A stretch of DNA of 64,000 bases, from NCBI RefSeq assembly GCF_024490875.1, contig NZ_JACCLX010000008.1, positions 1-64,000 of the forward strand. Reading direction: 5' to 3'. Source of the stretch: Methanocaldococcus sp. (GTDB lineage: Archaea; AGJL01; Methanococci; Methanococcales; Methanocaldococcaceae). Both the position numbers and the translations under genes were made by a program. The notes below the pieces were generated by a model. The model was not told where the DNA came from. It did not search any database and worked only from the letters and a program-made list of their open reading frames with translations. Positions 17,199 to 27,279 of this stretch are shown here, piece after piece (position 1 is the stretch's first letter; the number at the start of each line of letters is the position of its first letter).

Positions 17199-18035
17199 TT
17201 ATTCATTTTCCAACTCTTCTAATGCTTGTTTTAACTGCTCTTCATTTGGAGCTTTTCCATGAAATCCAACATTATGTTCCATAAATGAAACTCCTTTACC
17301 TTTAATTGTATAGGCTATAATCATTTTTGGCTTTCCATTTTTTAAACTTTTAGCCATTTCAACAGTATTTATAATTTCTTCAAAGTTATGGCCATCTATT
17401 TCAAAAACATCCCATCCAAATGCCTCAAATTTAGCTTTTAAATCCCCTAAACTCATAACATCTTCAGTATTCCCATCTATTTGTAGCATATTTCTATCTA
17501 TAAATGCAATTAAGTTGTCTAATTTGTAATGAGATGCTGCCATTGCCGCTTCCCATACAATGCCTTCTTGGCATTCTCCATCTCCCAATAATACATAAAT
17601 ATAGTTGTTTAATTTATCTAATCTACAACCCAAAGCCATTCCAACACTTGCTGAAAACCCTTGCCCTAATGAACCTGTACATATCTCTATTCCAGGAGTA
17701 TCCATTGAAGGATGTCCTTGTAATTTTCCTTCTAATCTTCTTAATTTCCAAAGTTCTTCTTCTTCAATAAGTCCTAATTCAGAGAATACTGCATACAATG
17801 CTGGAGCCGCATGTCCCTTACTTAAAACAAACCTATCTCTATCTTTTTTATAAGGATTTTTTGGGTCGTAATTCATTATTTTAAAATATAAAGATACAAT
17901 TATATCAGTTGCTGATAAACTTCCCCCTGGATGTCCTGACTTTGCTAATCCAACCATTTTAACGATTTTATATCTAACCCTTTTTGCAATTTTTTTTAGT
18001 TTTTCAATTTCATCTTTATCAACTTTATTGTTCAT
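17199..18035 (-). CDS. Transketolase, N-terminal subunit
   Basis: A 278-residue transketolase alpha half that binds thiamine diphosphate through [14 protein letters not shown] (about 150-163), the GDG-N motif, with [14 protein letters not shown] and [17 protein letters not shown] upstream. I start it at ATG 18035, because AAGGTGG lies before it and the longer frame would use a GTG overlapping that site. The partner half is two genes downstream. The N-terminal 20 residues are a charged extension. Confidence 0.93.
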   Translation of the reverse strand: MNNKVDKDEIEKLKKIAKRVRYKIVKMVGLAKSGHPGGSLSATDIIVSLYFKIMNYDPKNPYKKDRDRFVLSKGHAAPALYAVFSELGLIEEEELWKLRRLEGKLQGHPSMDTPGIEICTGSLGQGFSASVGMALGCRLDKLNNYIYVLLGDGECQEGIVWEAAMAASHYKLDNLIAFIDRNMLQIDGNTEDVMSLGDLKAKFEAFGWDVFEIDGHNFEEIINTVEMAKSLKNGKPKMIIAYTIKGKGVSFMEHNVGFHGKAPNEEQLKQALEELENE

Positions 18036-18178
18036 ATTTTCCACCTTTTTATTAGTTAAATTTCAAAAACATTGTGTAATTTAAAATAAAAAATCCATAA
18101 AATTGCTTTATACAAAAATAACTAATAGTTATATTTAAAACTTACTTTAATATTAAAATTTAAAAAATTAAAAAAATT

Positions 18179-21100
18179 TTATCCTTTAATAACACCTAAT
18201 GGTTTCATTCTTGCAACTTTTAAAGATATTCCTGCTATATGGCATGTATCAGCCACTAAATCTATGTTTTTATAAGCATCTGGTGCTTCCTCAGCCAATA
18301 CTGCCTTTGAATCACTCAATGCAATAATTCCCATCTCAGCCAATTTTCTTTGAATCTCTCTACCTTTCCACAACTTTAATGCCTTTGCTCTACTTAACTT
18401 TCTACCTGCACCATGAGCGGTAGAACCAAAAGTTTCTCTCATTGCTATTTTAGTTCCTCTCATTAAATATGATGCTGTTCCCATATCTCCTGGAAGTAAT
18501 ACTGGTTGTCCAATATCTCTATACTCTCTTGGGATCGCCTCGTGCCCTGGTGGAAATGCCCTTGTGGCTCCTTTTCTATGAACTATAACATTAACCCATC
18601 TATTATCAATTTTATGCTTCTCTCTCTTTGCAATGTTGTGTGCCACATCATAAACTATACTCATTTCTAAATCCTCAGCATGTATTTTAAATACTTCCTC
18701 AAAGCTCTCTCTAACCCAGTGAGTAATCATCTGTCTATTTGCCCACGCATAGTTTGCTCCACAACACATTGCCTTAAAGTAACTCTGCCCTTCTTCTGAT
18801 TCAAATGGAGCACATGCCAATTGTCTATCTGGAAGTTTAATTCCATATATTTTTGCGGCTTTTTCTAAAATTCTTAAATAATCTGTGCAAATTTGATGAC
18901 CCAACCCTCTTGAACCTGTATTACTAACTATGAAATTATTTGCAATGAAGTTATGATTTTCGTTATCTATTGTTAAATCATAAACTATATCTATGTTTTC
19001 TTTAACTTCTTCTACTGATACTACAATATCCCATAAGGTTAAGTCCCCGTTAGAATACTTTGATATATATGTGTCAAATTTCTCCATTTTTGTTTTTCTA
19101 TATTTGTATGAAGTTATTAGTAATTTTTCTTCACTTATTCCAGTTTCAATTGACTCTTGTTTTATAATTTTTTTCTTGTATATGTAATATTGTAATGATT
19201 TCATTAGCATTGACTGTCTCTTCTTATTGTATTCGTATCCAATTTTACTTGCAAATTTTATAACATTATCTATTTTTCCACTCAATTTTAGTATTATTTT
19301 GTAACTTGTTTTTCCATCTTTTCTTTTGGTGTATGGTTTTACATAGATACTTTCTTTAATATCGAATTCTTCTAATAATTGTTTAATTTCTTCCATAAAT
19401 TTAATTCCATTATCTACTAAATCCTCAACTTTATTTAAAGACACTTTTAGGTTTTCTACTCTATATGGTTCATTTTTTCTTGGACTAACAATATTCATTT
19501 CAGCCCCGAAATATCCAGCTAAGAACAATCTTTTTATCCATTTTGGACTTTGTTTTATCCATTCTGGGACAGAGAATGGAATATCTGATTTTTTACCATA
19601 TGGAACTCCCAATGCTTTTAGGAATATGGCAAAGGATGGGGCTCTAACTACTAATTGATATCCTTCTCCCTCAAAATTATGCTTTATTAGGTCTCCATTA
19701 CTATTAATGTGAGTTATTTCTGATTTATGTTTCTTTAATTTTACTAATGTTGATGAAAAGCCCAACTCTTCCAAATCAGATTTTATTTCATTTAATACAT
19801 CTAAATTATCAATAAATTTAACTGTTGGTCTTTTTCCACCTATCCATGCATCACCAATGGCATATCCTACCAATCTTGCAATAATTCCTATCTTTTCATG
19901 GTTTAATTTTAGAGGTAGTAATCCTTTTTTCTTTAGATTTTTAATCATTCTTGGAGTTCCCCCTGCTTTAATGATATCTTCCTCATCTACTATTGTAATA
20001 TCGTCTGGTTTTTCATACTCAACACCTTCAAATGGATATATTAAGACTAAATCATCTATCTTTAAGTCTTTACATTGTTTCCATCCTGAGGGTGTCCATA
20101 TTGGATGGTCTTCTGTGCAAATAAGTTCTTTTCCAGTGAAAGTTTTTATTTTATATATTTTCTTATTATTTTTGAATTTCCAAAACTTTTTAATTTTTGC
20201 TGGAATTAATGTTTTATTTTCTTTGTCATAGATTAGAAGTTTAACTTTATCATAACAGTTTTCTAAATCTTTAATTTTTACATAATATCCATATTCAGTC
20301 ATTATTTTTGCATCTTCCGGTAGGCAATGCACCATAACAACGACTTGATTTTCCTCTATTCCATAAACTTCTGCCGCTTCTTCATCAAATACTCTCTCAA
20401 CATACTGAACTTCTAAGAAGTGATTTCCACTACCTAAGCTACCTAACTGAACTCTTCCTCTCTCTTTTGCCTTATCTGATACATAAGAAGAATCTGCCTC
20501 CTCTTCTATACATCCATTCTCTTCAATAAACTCTAAATCTTCTTTCCAACCATAACCCTCTCTAACAGCCCATCTAACTCCTTCTTCTAAAACTTCGTCC
20601 ATCACACTCTTACTGAACTTTATAATCCCTTTACTACCTAAACCAGAAGGAACATTTTTAAATAATGTTTTTATAAGCTCTTTTATTTTTGGTTCTACAT
20701 CATCTTTTGTTAAATTGGTTCTTATTAATCTAACTCCACAGTTGTGAACAACTATATTGTTTGCTATAAAGTTATGCTCCTTGCTTACAATTCCAACATC
20801 ATATAATTTTGATTTGTAAGGAATCTCTTCAATTTTTATTATTTTATCTATTACAAATCCTCCTCTAACCCCATATTTTTTAATAAATTCTTCAAACTTT
20901 GGGAATTTTGTTGAAACCCTTACATCATCTAACTTTTCATATATTGCTCTTTCAATTAACCTTCTGTTTATAAACTCATTTCTGAATTCATCCATCTTTA
21001 AAATTTCTGAAATAGATAACCCCTTGTTATATAGTTCTTTTGCTTTTTCAACACATTTCTTCCTTATCTCTTTTATAGCATCTTTTCTCTTTAAGTATTC

Positions 21101-23965
21101 ATAAGATAATAATCCAATAACTTTCTTTTCTTCTGCATATTCATAGTTTATTTTTCCTAAGAAGTTTCTTATACTCTCTTCTTCAACAATTGCTAATCTA
21201 TATGAAACTCTTCCATCTAATGATTTTATCTCATAAATTACACTTTCAATTTCAAATTCTTTCAACAAATGCTTAATTTCATTTAAAAACTCTAAAATGT
21301 TATCTTTTACCTCTGACATTGTTAGGTTTATTGGCAATGGTGTGTAGTTTTTAAACACTACTCTACTCCCATCTGCTCCAAACAAACCAGCCAAGAAATT
21401 CCTCTTTACCCATTTTGGTGCTTTTTTTATCCACTCTGGAACATTATATTTTTGTTCTGTCTTTTTACCAATTGGCATTCCTAATTTATGCATAAACAAC
21501 GCAAATGCCTTTGAAGTTATTTTTATATAGTTGTCTTCACATAAACTTGTATATTCATCTCCATAAGCATTTTTTATCTCAATTTCTCTCTTCCTTAAAT
21601 ATATTTTTGAAGATTTTATTCCCAATTTCTTTAAATCTTCTTTAATCTTAATAAGTGTCTCTCTCTTTCCATAGAATTCTAAATATAATTTACCTCCATT
21701 CTCTTTAACTATACTTCCATCTCCATAAGCAAAGCCCAACAACCTTGCAATAATTCCAATATTTCTATTGTTCATTTTAAATGGTAATAAATTCCTATCT
21801 TTTAGATATTTAATTATTTGTTTATCACAATCTGCAAAATCTTTTTCATCTAATATTACTTCATCTGATGGTTCTTCATATTCAACGCCTTCAAATGGAT
21901 AAACTATTATATTATCTCCTTCTTTTAGCATACCCATTGAAACATAGCCATTTAATGTTAAAACTGGATGGTCTTTACTACCCTCTAAGATTCTTCCAGA
22001 TTCTGTTTTTATTCTTATTATTTTTTCTTCTGCATCCCTTTCAGAAACAAATAATATATTAGAAGATTTTTCTTTTCCTTCCTCTGTGTTGTAAATCTTA
22101 ACATACAAATCTAACTTTTCTTTTAGTTTTTCCAATTTTATGAAATATCCGTCTTCTGTTAATATTTTCGCCTCTGGGGTAAGGCAATTTATATCAAAAC
22201 CTACTCCTCCGGGGCTTATAACCCCCTCTCTCTGGTCAAAAGCCGCTACTCCTCCGATACAGTTTGAAACTAAGAAGTTATCTGCTATAAAGTTGTGGTC
22301 TTTGTGATTTATAGTAAAGTCATAAACCTCCTCTATATCATCAACTTCCTCTATACTTTCAATCTCATCCCAAATTAGTCCATCTCCGACCTTTTTTTCT
22401 TTAATAAATTCTTCAAATCTTGGGAATTTTGAGGAAATTCTTATCTCATTAATATCTTTTCCATTTTTTAATTTATTCCAAACATCTTTGACAAATCTTT
22501 CATCTGACTTATCTACATTTAATAGTTTTATAATTTCTGAAAGTTTTTTTCCTTTTTTAAATAATTCTTTTACTTTTTCTACGAGTTCTTTTTTTCTATT
22601 TATTTCTCTTTCTCTATACTTTATATATGCCACTGCATAACATCCGAGTTCTTGTTTCTCTCTATTGTATTCATAGCCAATCTTAGACCATAGATTTATT
22701 AAGTTCTTAGAAGTTCCATTTATTGTTAAAACATATCTAACTGTCTCTACACCATCCTTTCCTTTGTGTGTTGAATTTCTCTTTTTAATTGTTGCTTCAA
22801 TACCAAATTCACTTAACAATTTGGCAATATTTCCTAAGAATTTTAAAGCATCTTCTTTAATTTTTACATCTTTAACCATTTCTAATGTTGGGAATGTAAA
22901 GAGGGCTTTCCTATCTTTTCTTGGATATGGTTTTCTTAACTCTGCTCCAAAGAATGACGCTAAAAATAATCTCTTCTGCCATAATTTACATTTAAATATC
23001 CATTTTGGAAAGTCATATCCTTTTAATGTCTTATTACCTATTGGAACTCCCAAAGTATTGAGATAAACCAATAAACTGGATGAATTTACTACAAAGAAGT
23101 AGCAATTATTCTTTTCATAAACTTTTGAAGGAGTGTATCCTAATTTTATAATATCTTTTCTAATCTCCTCTAAGTCATTTGGATTTTTTGAAGAAAATTG
23201 AATTATTCCATCTTTTCTTTTCCCTATGAAGTTCATAGAGCCATCTCCAAAGATAAAGCCTATAATTTTTAATAGGTAAGGTAGTTTTTTATGATTGTAT
23301 GTTAATGGAATTAAGCCCTTTTCTTTCAATTTCCTTAAAATTATTTCTTTACTCTTTTCACTTAACTTTAAGTCATTCATACATTCAATTATATCATTCT
23401 CATCAATAATTATCTCATCTGATGGCTCCTCATATTTAATTCCTTCAAATGGATAAATTCCTATAAAATCACCAATCTTTAAGTGTTTGAGTTCTATCAT
23501 TCCATTTGGTGTATAGAAAGGATGGTCTTCTGTGGCTATTGTTTCATATCCTAATTTTGTCTTAACTCTATAAACTTTACAGTATGGTTTTAATTTGAAG
23601 AACCTTTCAACATCTGTATTTTCTATTTTTTTGTCTTCTGTATTGAAAACCTTAACTTTTTCATCTTTTAAGTTTTCGTAATCTTTTATTTTATAGTAGA
23701 AACCATATTCTGTTAATACTTTTGCATTTGGATGAAGACAAAATCCATATCCGTAATGCACATCAGGCATAGCGATAGAATATTTATAAATTCCAGGGAG
23801 ACATGCAACATTAGCTATTTGTTCTAAAACCTCTGGCTCTAACTCATCTAAAAGAATCTCATTTAAATATATCCTTCCAGGAACTCTCATACATTCTTTA
23901 TAACCCTTAGGTAATTCCCAAACTACATCAGAAACTCTCTTTAAAATACTTTTAATATCAGTCAT
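18179..23965 (-). CDS. rtcB: RNA-splicing ligase RtcB interrupted by three inteins
   Basis: A frame of 1928 codons in which about 484 encode RtcB and 1444 encode three inteins. RtcB joins RNA ends with 2',3'-cyclic phosphate and 5'-OH, mainly in tRNA splicing. After removal of the inteins the ligase reads [31 protein letters not shown] and [15 protein letters not shown] without gaps. Manganese ligands are in place (Asp and Cys of FDINC, Asn-His of SGSGNHFLE, His of MVHTGS, His of YDVAHN), as is the guanylylated His of STAHGAGRK. Intein residues are 76-568, 594-1075 and 1214-1682. The start ATG at 23965 follows GGTGAGAATT; an upstream ATG at 23977 overlaps this site. M. jannaschii rtcB, as I recall, has one intein. 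Confidence 0.95.
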   Translation of the reverse strand: MTDIKSILKRVSDVVWELPKGYKECMRVPGRIYLNEILLDELEPEVLEQIANVACLPGIYKYSIAMPDVHYGYGFCLHPNAKVLTEYGFYYKIKDYENLKDEKVKVFNTEDKKIENTDVERFFKLKPYCKVYRVKTKLGYETIATEDHPFYTPNGMIELKHLKIGDFIGIYPFEGIKYEEPSDEIIIDENDIIECMNDLKLSEKSKEIILRKLKEKGLIPLTYNHKKLPYLLKIIGFIFGDGSMNFIGKRKDGIIQFSSKNPNDLEEIRKDIIKLGYTPSKVYEKNNCYFFVVNSSSLLVYLNTLGVPIGNKTLKGYDFPKWIFKCKLWQKRLFLASFFGAELRKPYPRKDRKALFTFPTLEMVKDVKIKEDALKFLGNIAKLLSEFGIEATIKKRNSTHKGKDGVETVRYVLTINGTSKNLINLWSKIGYEYNREKQELGCYAVAYIKYREREINRKKELVEKVKELFKKGKKLSEIIKLLNVDKSDERFVKDVWNKLKNGKDINEIRISSKFPRFEEFIKEKKVGDGLIWDEIESIEEVDDIEEVYDFTINHKDHNFIADNFLVSNCIGGVAAFDQREGVISPGGVGFDINCLTPEAKILTEDGYFIKLEKLKEKLDLYVKIYNTEEGKEKSSNILFVSERDAEEKIIRIKTESGRILEGSKDHPVLTLNGYVSMGMLKEGDNIIVYPFEGVEYEEPSDEVILDEKDFADCDKQIIKYLKDRNLLPFKMNNRNIGIIARLLGFAYGDGSIVKENGGKLYLEFYGKRETLIKIKEDLKKLGIKSSKIYLRKREIEIKNAYGDEYTSLCEDNYIKITSKAFALFMHKLGMPIGKKTEQKYNVPEWIKKAPKWVKRNFLAGLFGADGSRVVFKNYTPLPINLTMSEVKDNILEFLNEIKHLLKEFEIESVIYEIKSLDGRVSYRLAIVEEESIRNFLGKINYEYAEEKKVIGLLSYEYLKRKDAIKEIRKKCVEKAKELYNKGLSISEILKMDEFRNEFINRRLIERAIYEKLDDVRVSTKFPKFEEFIKKYGVRGGFVIDKIIKIEEIPYKSKLYDVGIVSKEHNFIANNIVVHNCGVRLIRTNLTKDDVEPKIKELIKTLFKNVPSGLGSKGIIKFSKSVMDEVLEEGVRWAVREGYGWKEDLEFIEENGCIEEEADSSYVSDKAKERGRVQLGSLGSGNHFLEVQYVERVFDEEAAEVYGIEENQVVVMVHCLPEDAKIMTEYGYYVKIKDLENCYDKVKLLIYDKENKTLIPAKIKKFWKFKNNKKIYKIKTFTGKELICTEDHPIWTPSGWKQCKDLKIDDLVLIYPFEGVEYEKPDDITIVDEEDIIKAGGTPRMIKNLKKKGLLPLKLNHEKIGIIARLVGYAIGDAWIGGKRPTVKFIDNLDVLNEIKSDLEELGFSSTLVKLKKHKSEITHINSNGDLIKHNFEGEGYQLVVRAPSFAIFLKALGVPYGKKSDIPFSVPEWIKQSPKWIKRLFLAGYFGAEMNIVSPRKNEPYRVENLKVSLNKVEDLVDNGIKFMEEIKQLLEEFDIKESIYVKPYTKRKDGKTSYKIILKLSGKIDNVIKFASKIGYEYNKKRQSMLMKSLQYYIYKKKIIKQESIETGISEEKLLITSYKYRKTKMEKFDTYISKYSNGDLTLWDIVVSVEEVKENIDIVYDLTIDNENHNFIANNFIVSNTGSRGLGHQICTDYLRILEKAAKIYGIKLPDRQLACAPFESEEGQSYFKAMCCGANYAWANRQMITHWVRESFEEVFKIHAEDLEMSIVYDVAHNIAKREKHKIDNRWVNVIVHRKGATRAFPPGHEAIPREYRDIGQPVLLPGDMGTASYLMRGTKIAMRETFGSTAHGAGRKLSRAKALKLWKGREIQRKLAEMGIIALSDSKAVLAEEAPDAYKNIDLVADTCHIAGISLKVARMKPLGVIKG
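18920..20326 (-). mobile_element. RtcB intein 3 (469 residues)
   Basis: It starts [13 protein letters not shown], directly after the manganese-binding His of VVMVH, and ends [11 protein letters not shown] before Thr of TGSRGLG. So the +1 nucleophile is Thr, and the penultimate residue is Ser. Block B is CTEDHPIWT. The endonuclease motifs are [11 protein letters not shown] and [10 protein letters not shown], somewhat degenerate. [14 protein letters not shown] is shared almost exactly with inteins 1 and 2. Confidence 0.92.
20741..22186 (-). mobile_element. RtcB intein 2 (482 residues)
   Basis: It starts [13 protein letters not shown] and ends [11 protein letters not shown] with the standard His-Asn, followed by the extein Cys of CGVRL. 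Block B is GSKDHPVLT. Both LAGLIDADG motifs look intact ([21 protein letters not shown]), so this one has the best claim to an active homing endonuclease. The extein Cys next to it is the manganese ligand (C98 in P. horikoshii numbering), so the splice site is inside the active site. Confidence 0.93.
22262..23740 (-). mobile_element. RtcB intein 1 (493 residues)
   Basis: The segment starts with Cys ([13 protein letters not shown], block A) and ends [10 protein letters not shown] before the extein CIGG. Block B is ATEDHPFYT. Homing-endonuclease blocks are [11 protein letters not shown] and [10 protein letters not shown], a LAGLIDADG type; the second has Glu-Leu instead of the typical Asp-Gly, so endonuclease activity is uncertain. 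The residue before the terminal Asn is Ser, not the usual His, which some active inteins tolerate. It interrupts the extein between GYGF and CIGG. Confidence 0.92.
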
Positions 23966-24035
23966 AATTCTCACCATATAATCATTAAAACCTTTATTCT
24001 ATTAATTATATTAGCGTTGATCTAACTTAAATATT

Positions 24036-25148
24036 TTATCTCTCATTTAAAAATTCTTTAATCCTTTTTAAACCCTCTTTAATGTTTTCATATGAATTTG
24101 CATAACTTATTCTAATACAATTCTTTCCTTTACTTCCAAAACCTATTCCAGGAGTTAAAGCAACATATTTTTCTTTCAATAATTTGTAAGTAAATTCTCT
24201 ACCATCCTCTTCAATGTTTGGAAAGACATAATAGGCAGCAATTGGATTATTAACTTTCCATCCAAAATATTTAACATATTTTAAAACCAATTTTCTCCTT
24301 CTATTAAATTCTTTTATCATATTATTTATTTCTTTTTCAGTTTCTTTTTCAAATGCCTTTAACGCGGCATATTGAGACATTGTTGGGGCAGAGATAAATA
24401 AATTTTGCTGTAATTTTAATACTCCTTCAATAATTTTCTTATTTGATATAACATAACCAATTCTCCATCCAGTCATCGCATATAATTTAGAGAATCCATT
24501 AACCAATATTGTTTTTTCCAAATTTTCATCAAACTCAATTGCTGAATAGCATTTTCCTTCATAAACTAAGCCGTTGTAGATTTCATCTGAGATAATGTAA
24601 GGAATATATTCATAAGCAAATTCATAAATCTCTTTATCTATAACCTCTCCTAATGGATTAGATGGGGAATTTATGATTATTGCCTTAGTTTTATTAGATA
24701 TTGCCTTTTCTAAACTTTCAACTGTAAAATCACAAAATACTGGTTTTCCCCCTAAAAACTTAATAAAATTTTTATAACATGGATATGAGGGATTTTGAAT
24801 TAAAACTTCATCTCCCTCATCAATTATTGAAGATAGAGCAAAAAATAAACCTAAGGAACTACCTCCTGTAATGATTATGTTATCTGGATTTATATCTGCT
24901 TTATATTTATTTTTATATAAATTACTAATCTTTTCTCTTAACTCTAAAATCCCTCTACTGTCTGTATAATGAGTAAATCCTTCTTTTAAAGATTTAATTC
25001 CCTCTTCAACTATTGACTTTGGAGTATTAAAATCTGGTTCCCCTATTTCCAAGTGTATAACTTTATGCTCCTTTTCTAATTTTTGAGCTAATGATAAAAT
25101 ATCCATAACTTCAAAAGATTCAAAATTTAAAAGTCGCTTTGATAGCAT
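24036..25148 (-). CDS. Class I/II pyridoxal-phosphate aminotransferase
   Basis: A 370-residue fold-type I aminotransferase of the AspC/AlaT group. HLEIGEPDFNTPKSIVEEG opens it, ITGGSSLGLFFALSS (about 94-108) is the cofactor phosphate loop, NSPSNPLGEV and ISDEIYNGLVY hold the conserved Asn and Asp/Tyr, and GFSKLYAMTGWRIGY (about 225-239) contains the Schiff-base Lys and the following Arg. The C-terminal RISYA has the substrate carboxylate Arg. The amino-acid substrate cannot be read from the sequence. It is transcribed divergently from the CooC-like ATPase gene at 25246. Confidence 0.88.
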   Translation of the reverse strand: MLSKRLLNFESFEVMDILSLAQKLEKEHKVIHLEIGEPDFNTPKSIVEEGIKSLKEGFTHYTDSRGILELREKISNLYKNKYKADINPDNIIITGGSSLGLFFALSSIIDEGDEVLIQNPSYPCYKNFIKFLGGKPVFCDFTVESLEKAISNKTKAIIINSPSNPLGEVIDKEIYEFAYEYIPYIISDEIYNGLVYEGKCYSAIEFDENLEKTILVNGFSKLYAMTGWRIGYVISNKKIIEGVLKLQQNLFISAPTMSQYAALKAFEKETEKEINNMIKEFNRRRKLVLKYVKYFGWKVNNPIAAYYVFPNIEEDGREFTYKLLKEKYVALTPGIGFGSKGKNCIRISYANSYENIKEGLKRIKEFLNER

Positions 25149-25245
25149 TATACATCACCATTATAAATATTAAAAACAAACAATTATTAATTATTAATAC
25201 CAATAAATTCAACCTAAATCAAATATCTTACTATGGTGACATAAA

Positions 25246-26001
25246 ATGATTATTGCTGTTAGTGGAAAAGGAGGAGTAGGAAAGACTGTATTTACAACAC
25301 TGTTAATTAAAGCGTTATCGAAAAAAACAAACAGTATCTTAGTTGTAGATGCTGATCCCGACTCAAATTTACCAGAAACCTTAGGTGTTGAGGTAGAAAA
25401 AACTGTTGGAGACATTAGAGAGGAATTAAAAAGGTTAATTGAAAAAAATGAAATACCCTCAGGAATGACAAAATTTGATTATTTAAAAAGTAAAATATAC
25501 GAAATTTTAGTTGAGACAGATAATTATGATTTATTGGTTATGGGAAGACCAGAAGGTAGTGGTTGTTATTGTAGTGTAAATAACTGGCTAAGGCAAATAA
25601 TTGATAATTTATCTAAATATTATGAATTTGTTGTTATAGATACAGAAGCGGGTTTAGAGCATCTTAGTAGGAGAACTACTCAGAATGTAGATGTTATGAT
25701 TGTTATAACTGATGCATCAAAGAGAGGTTTAGGGACTGCTAAGAGAATAAAAAAATTGGCAAATGAGTTAGAGGTTAAATTTAAATATATTTATGTAGTG
25801 GCAAATAAAGTTAAGCCAGAGTATGAAAAATTAATTGAAGAATATGCAAAGGAACTTGGATTAAATTTGATTGGAAAACTACCATACAATAAAGAGATAG
25901 CAGAGTATGACTTAAAAGGTATTCCTCTCTGGAACCTTCCAGAGGATAATGAGGTTTATAAAAAAGTTGAAGAGATATCTGAGAAAATAATTAAAAAATA
26001 A
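25246..26001 (+). CDS. CooC-like P-loop ATPase
   Basis: A 251-residue MinD/NifH-superfamily ATPase with GKGGVGKT at residues 7-14, VVDADPDSNLPETLG (about 33-47) and DTEAGLEHLSRRT. C107 and C109 (GSGCYCSV) form the CxC pair typical of CooC nickel-loading ATPases. It is closely related in layout to the protein at 664. The start follows TATGGTGACATAAA. The next downstream genes encode glutamate synthase, but the 136-base gap has its own TATA-like stretch, so it is probably transcribed alone. Which metalloprotein it serves is unknown. Confidence 0.78.
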   Translation: MIIAVSGKGGVGKTVFTTLLIKALSKKTNSILVVDADPDSNLPETLGVEVEKTVGDIREELKRLIEKNEIPSGMTKFDYLKSKIYEILVETDNYDLLVMGRPEGSGCYCSVNNWLRQIIDNLSKYYEFVVIDTEAGLEHLSRRTTQNVDVMIVITDASKRGLGTAKRIKKLANELEVKFKYIYVVANKVKPEYEKLIEEYAKELGLNLIGKLPYNKEIAEYDLKGIPLWNLPEDNEVYKKVEEISEKIIKK

Positions 26002-26137
26002 AAAATTTTTATTTTATTCATTTATTTAAATTTACAACCTCTACATTAAAACCATATTATATAAATATAACCTTGAATAATATTTTAAAACCTAAATAAT
26101 CTTATCTTTTTTATACCCAATTTATGGAGGGTTGTTT

Positions 26138-27226
26138 ATGTGTGGAATTATCGGTTTTATGAGTAGAAAAAAAAGAATGATAAAAGGAGATAAAATAGCA
26201 TTAGCACTGGATAGTTTAAAAGAGAGAGGTAATGGTAAAGGGTCTGGATATGTAGGTTATGGAATTTATCCAACAAAATATAAAGATTGCTATGCATTTC
26301 ATATATTATTTGACAACACTCCAAAATTTGAAAAAATAAAAATAAATGTTGAAAATATATTGGAAGAGTATGGAACTATTGTTAAAGATGAGGAAATACC
26401 AACAGAAGAAGGAATAATTGAAAAAGTTCATATTCCTTGGAGATACTTCTATGAAGTTGATGAAAAATATTCTGATAGAGAGGAGGATGTTATAGTAGAT
26501 ATTGTAATGGAAATTAACGATAAAGTTGATGGTGCCTTTGTTATTTCAAGTGGTAAAGATTTAGGCGTTTTTAAGGCAGTAGGATGGCCTAATGAAGTGG
26601 CAGAGTTTTATAGAATAGATAGATATGAAGGTTATTTATGGCTTGCCCATGCAAGATATCCAACAAATACAAAGGCGTGGTGGGGAGGAGCTCATCCTTT
26701 CAATTTATTAAATTGGAGTGTAGTGCATAATGGTGAGATAACAAGTTATGGAACTAATAAAAGGTTTGTTGAAATGTTTGGCTATAAGTGTAGATTATTA
26801 ACTGACACTGAAGTTGTTACATATATTTTAGATTTATTAATGAGAAAGCATAAAGTTCCAGTAGAATATGCCTTATCAGCCTTAGCCCCAAGATTTTGGG
26901 ATGAAATTGATAAAATGCCAGAGGAAGAGAGAGAGTTGCATACAGCAATAAGATTAACTTATGGAGGGGCTATGTTAAATGGTCCATTTGCCATTGCAGT
27001 TGGAACACCAAGTGGTTTAATCTTTATGAATGGAGATATTGAAAAAGAAACTATAATGTTTGGTTTAACAGATAGAATTAAGTTAAGACCACTAATTGCC
27101 GCTGAAAAAGATGACTTGATATTTATTTCAAGTGAGGAATCTGCGATAAGAAGAATTTGCCCAGACTTAGATAGAGTTTGGATGCCTGATGCAGGAGTTC
27201 CAGTAATTGCAAGAATTTGGAAGTAA
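26138..27226 (+). CDS. Archaeal glutamate synthase, glutamine amidotransferase-type subunit
   Basis: A 362-residue class II amidotransferase (Ntn-hydrolase) that matches the N-terminal domain of glutamate synthase. The ATG at 26138 puts Cys at position 2 (MCGIIGFM), the catalytic nucleophile once Met is removed; GGAGGG precedes it, whereas the longer frame would use a [21 protein letters not shown] (about 170-187) and VVHNGEI bind glutamine. Archaea split this enzyme into separate proteins; this subunit releases ammonia from glutamine for the FMN subunit encoded next. Confidence 0.85.
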   Translation: MCGIIGFMSRKKRMIKGDKIALALDSLKERGNGKGSGYVGYGIYPTKYKDCYAFHILFDNTPKFEKIKINVENILEEYGTIVKDEEIPTEEGIIEKVHIPWRYFYEVDEKYSDREEDVIVDIVMEINDKVDGAFVISSGKDLGVFKAVGWPNEVAEFYRIDRYEGYLWLAHARYPTNTKAWWGGAHPFNLLNWSVVHNGEITSYGTNKRFVEMFGYKCRLLTDTEVVTYILDLLMRKHKVPVEYALSALAPRFWDEIDKMPEEERELHTAIRLTYGGAMLNGPFAIAVGTPSGLIFMNGDIEKETIMFGLTDRIKLRPLIAAEKDDLIFISSEESAIRRICPDLDRVWMPDAGVPVIARIWK

Positions 27227-27279
27227 GTTTATTATTATAAGCAATAATAAAAAATTAAAAAATTTTTGGATGTGAAAGC

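Noticed and set aside
18179-23977. Fusion of rtcB with endonuclease genes instead of inteins
   Set aside because: Each insert has exact splice-type ends (Cys...Asn followed by Cys or Thr), and removing it restores conserved RtcB motifs without gap.
26002-26137. NrpR operator before the glutamate synthase genes
   Set aside because: No GGAA-N6-TTCC in this spacer; only TATA-like sequence.
27229-27250. TTATTATT-ATAAGC-AATAATAA hairpin as an operator
   Set aside because: It lies between two genes of one operon, is pure A/T in its arms, and is not placed at a promoter; chance or a weak processing site is more likely.
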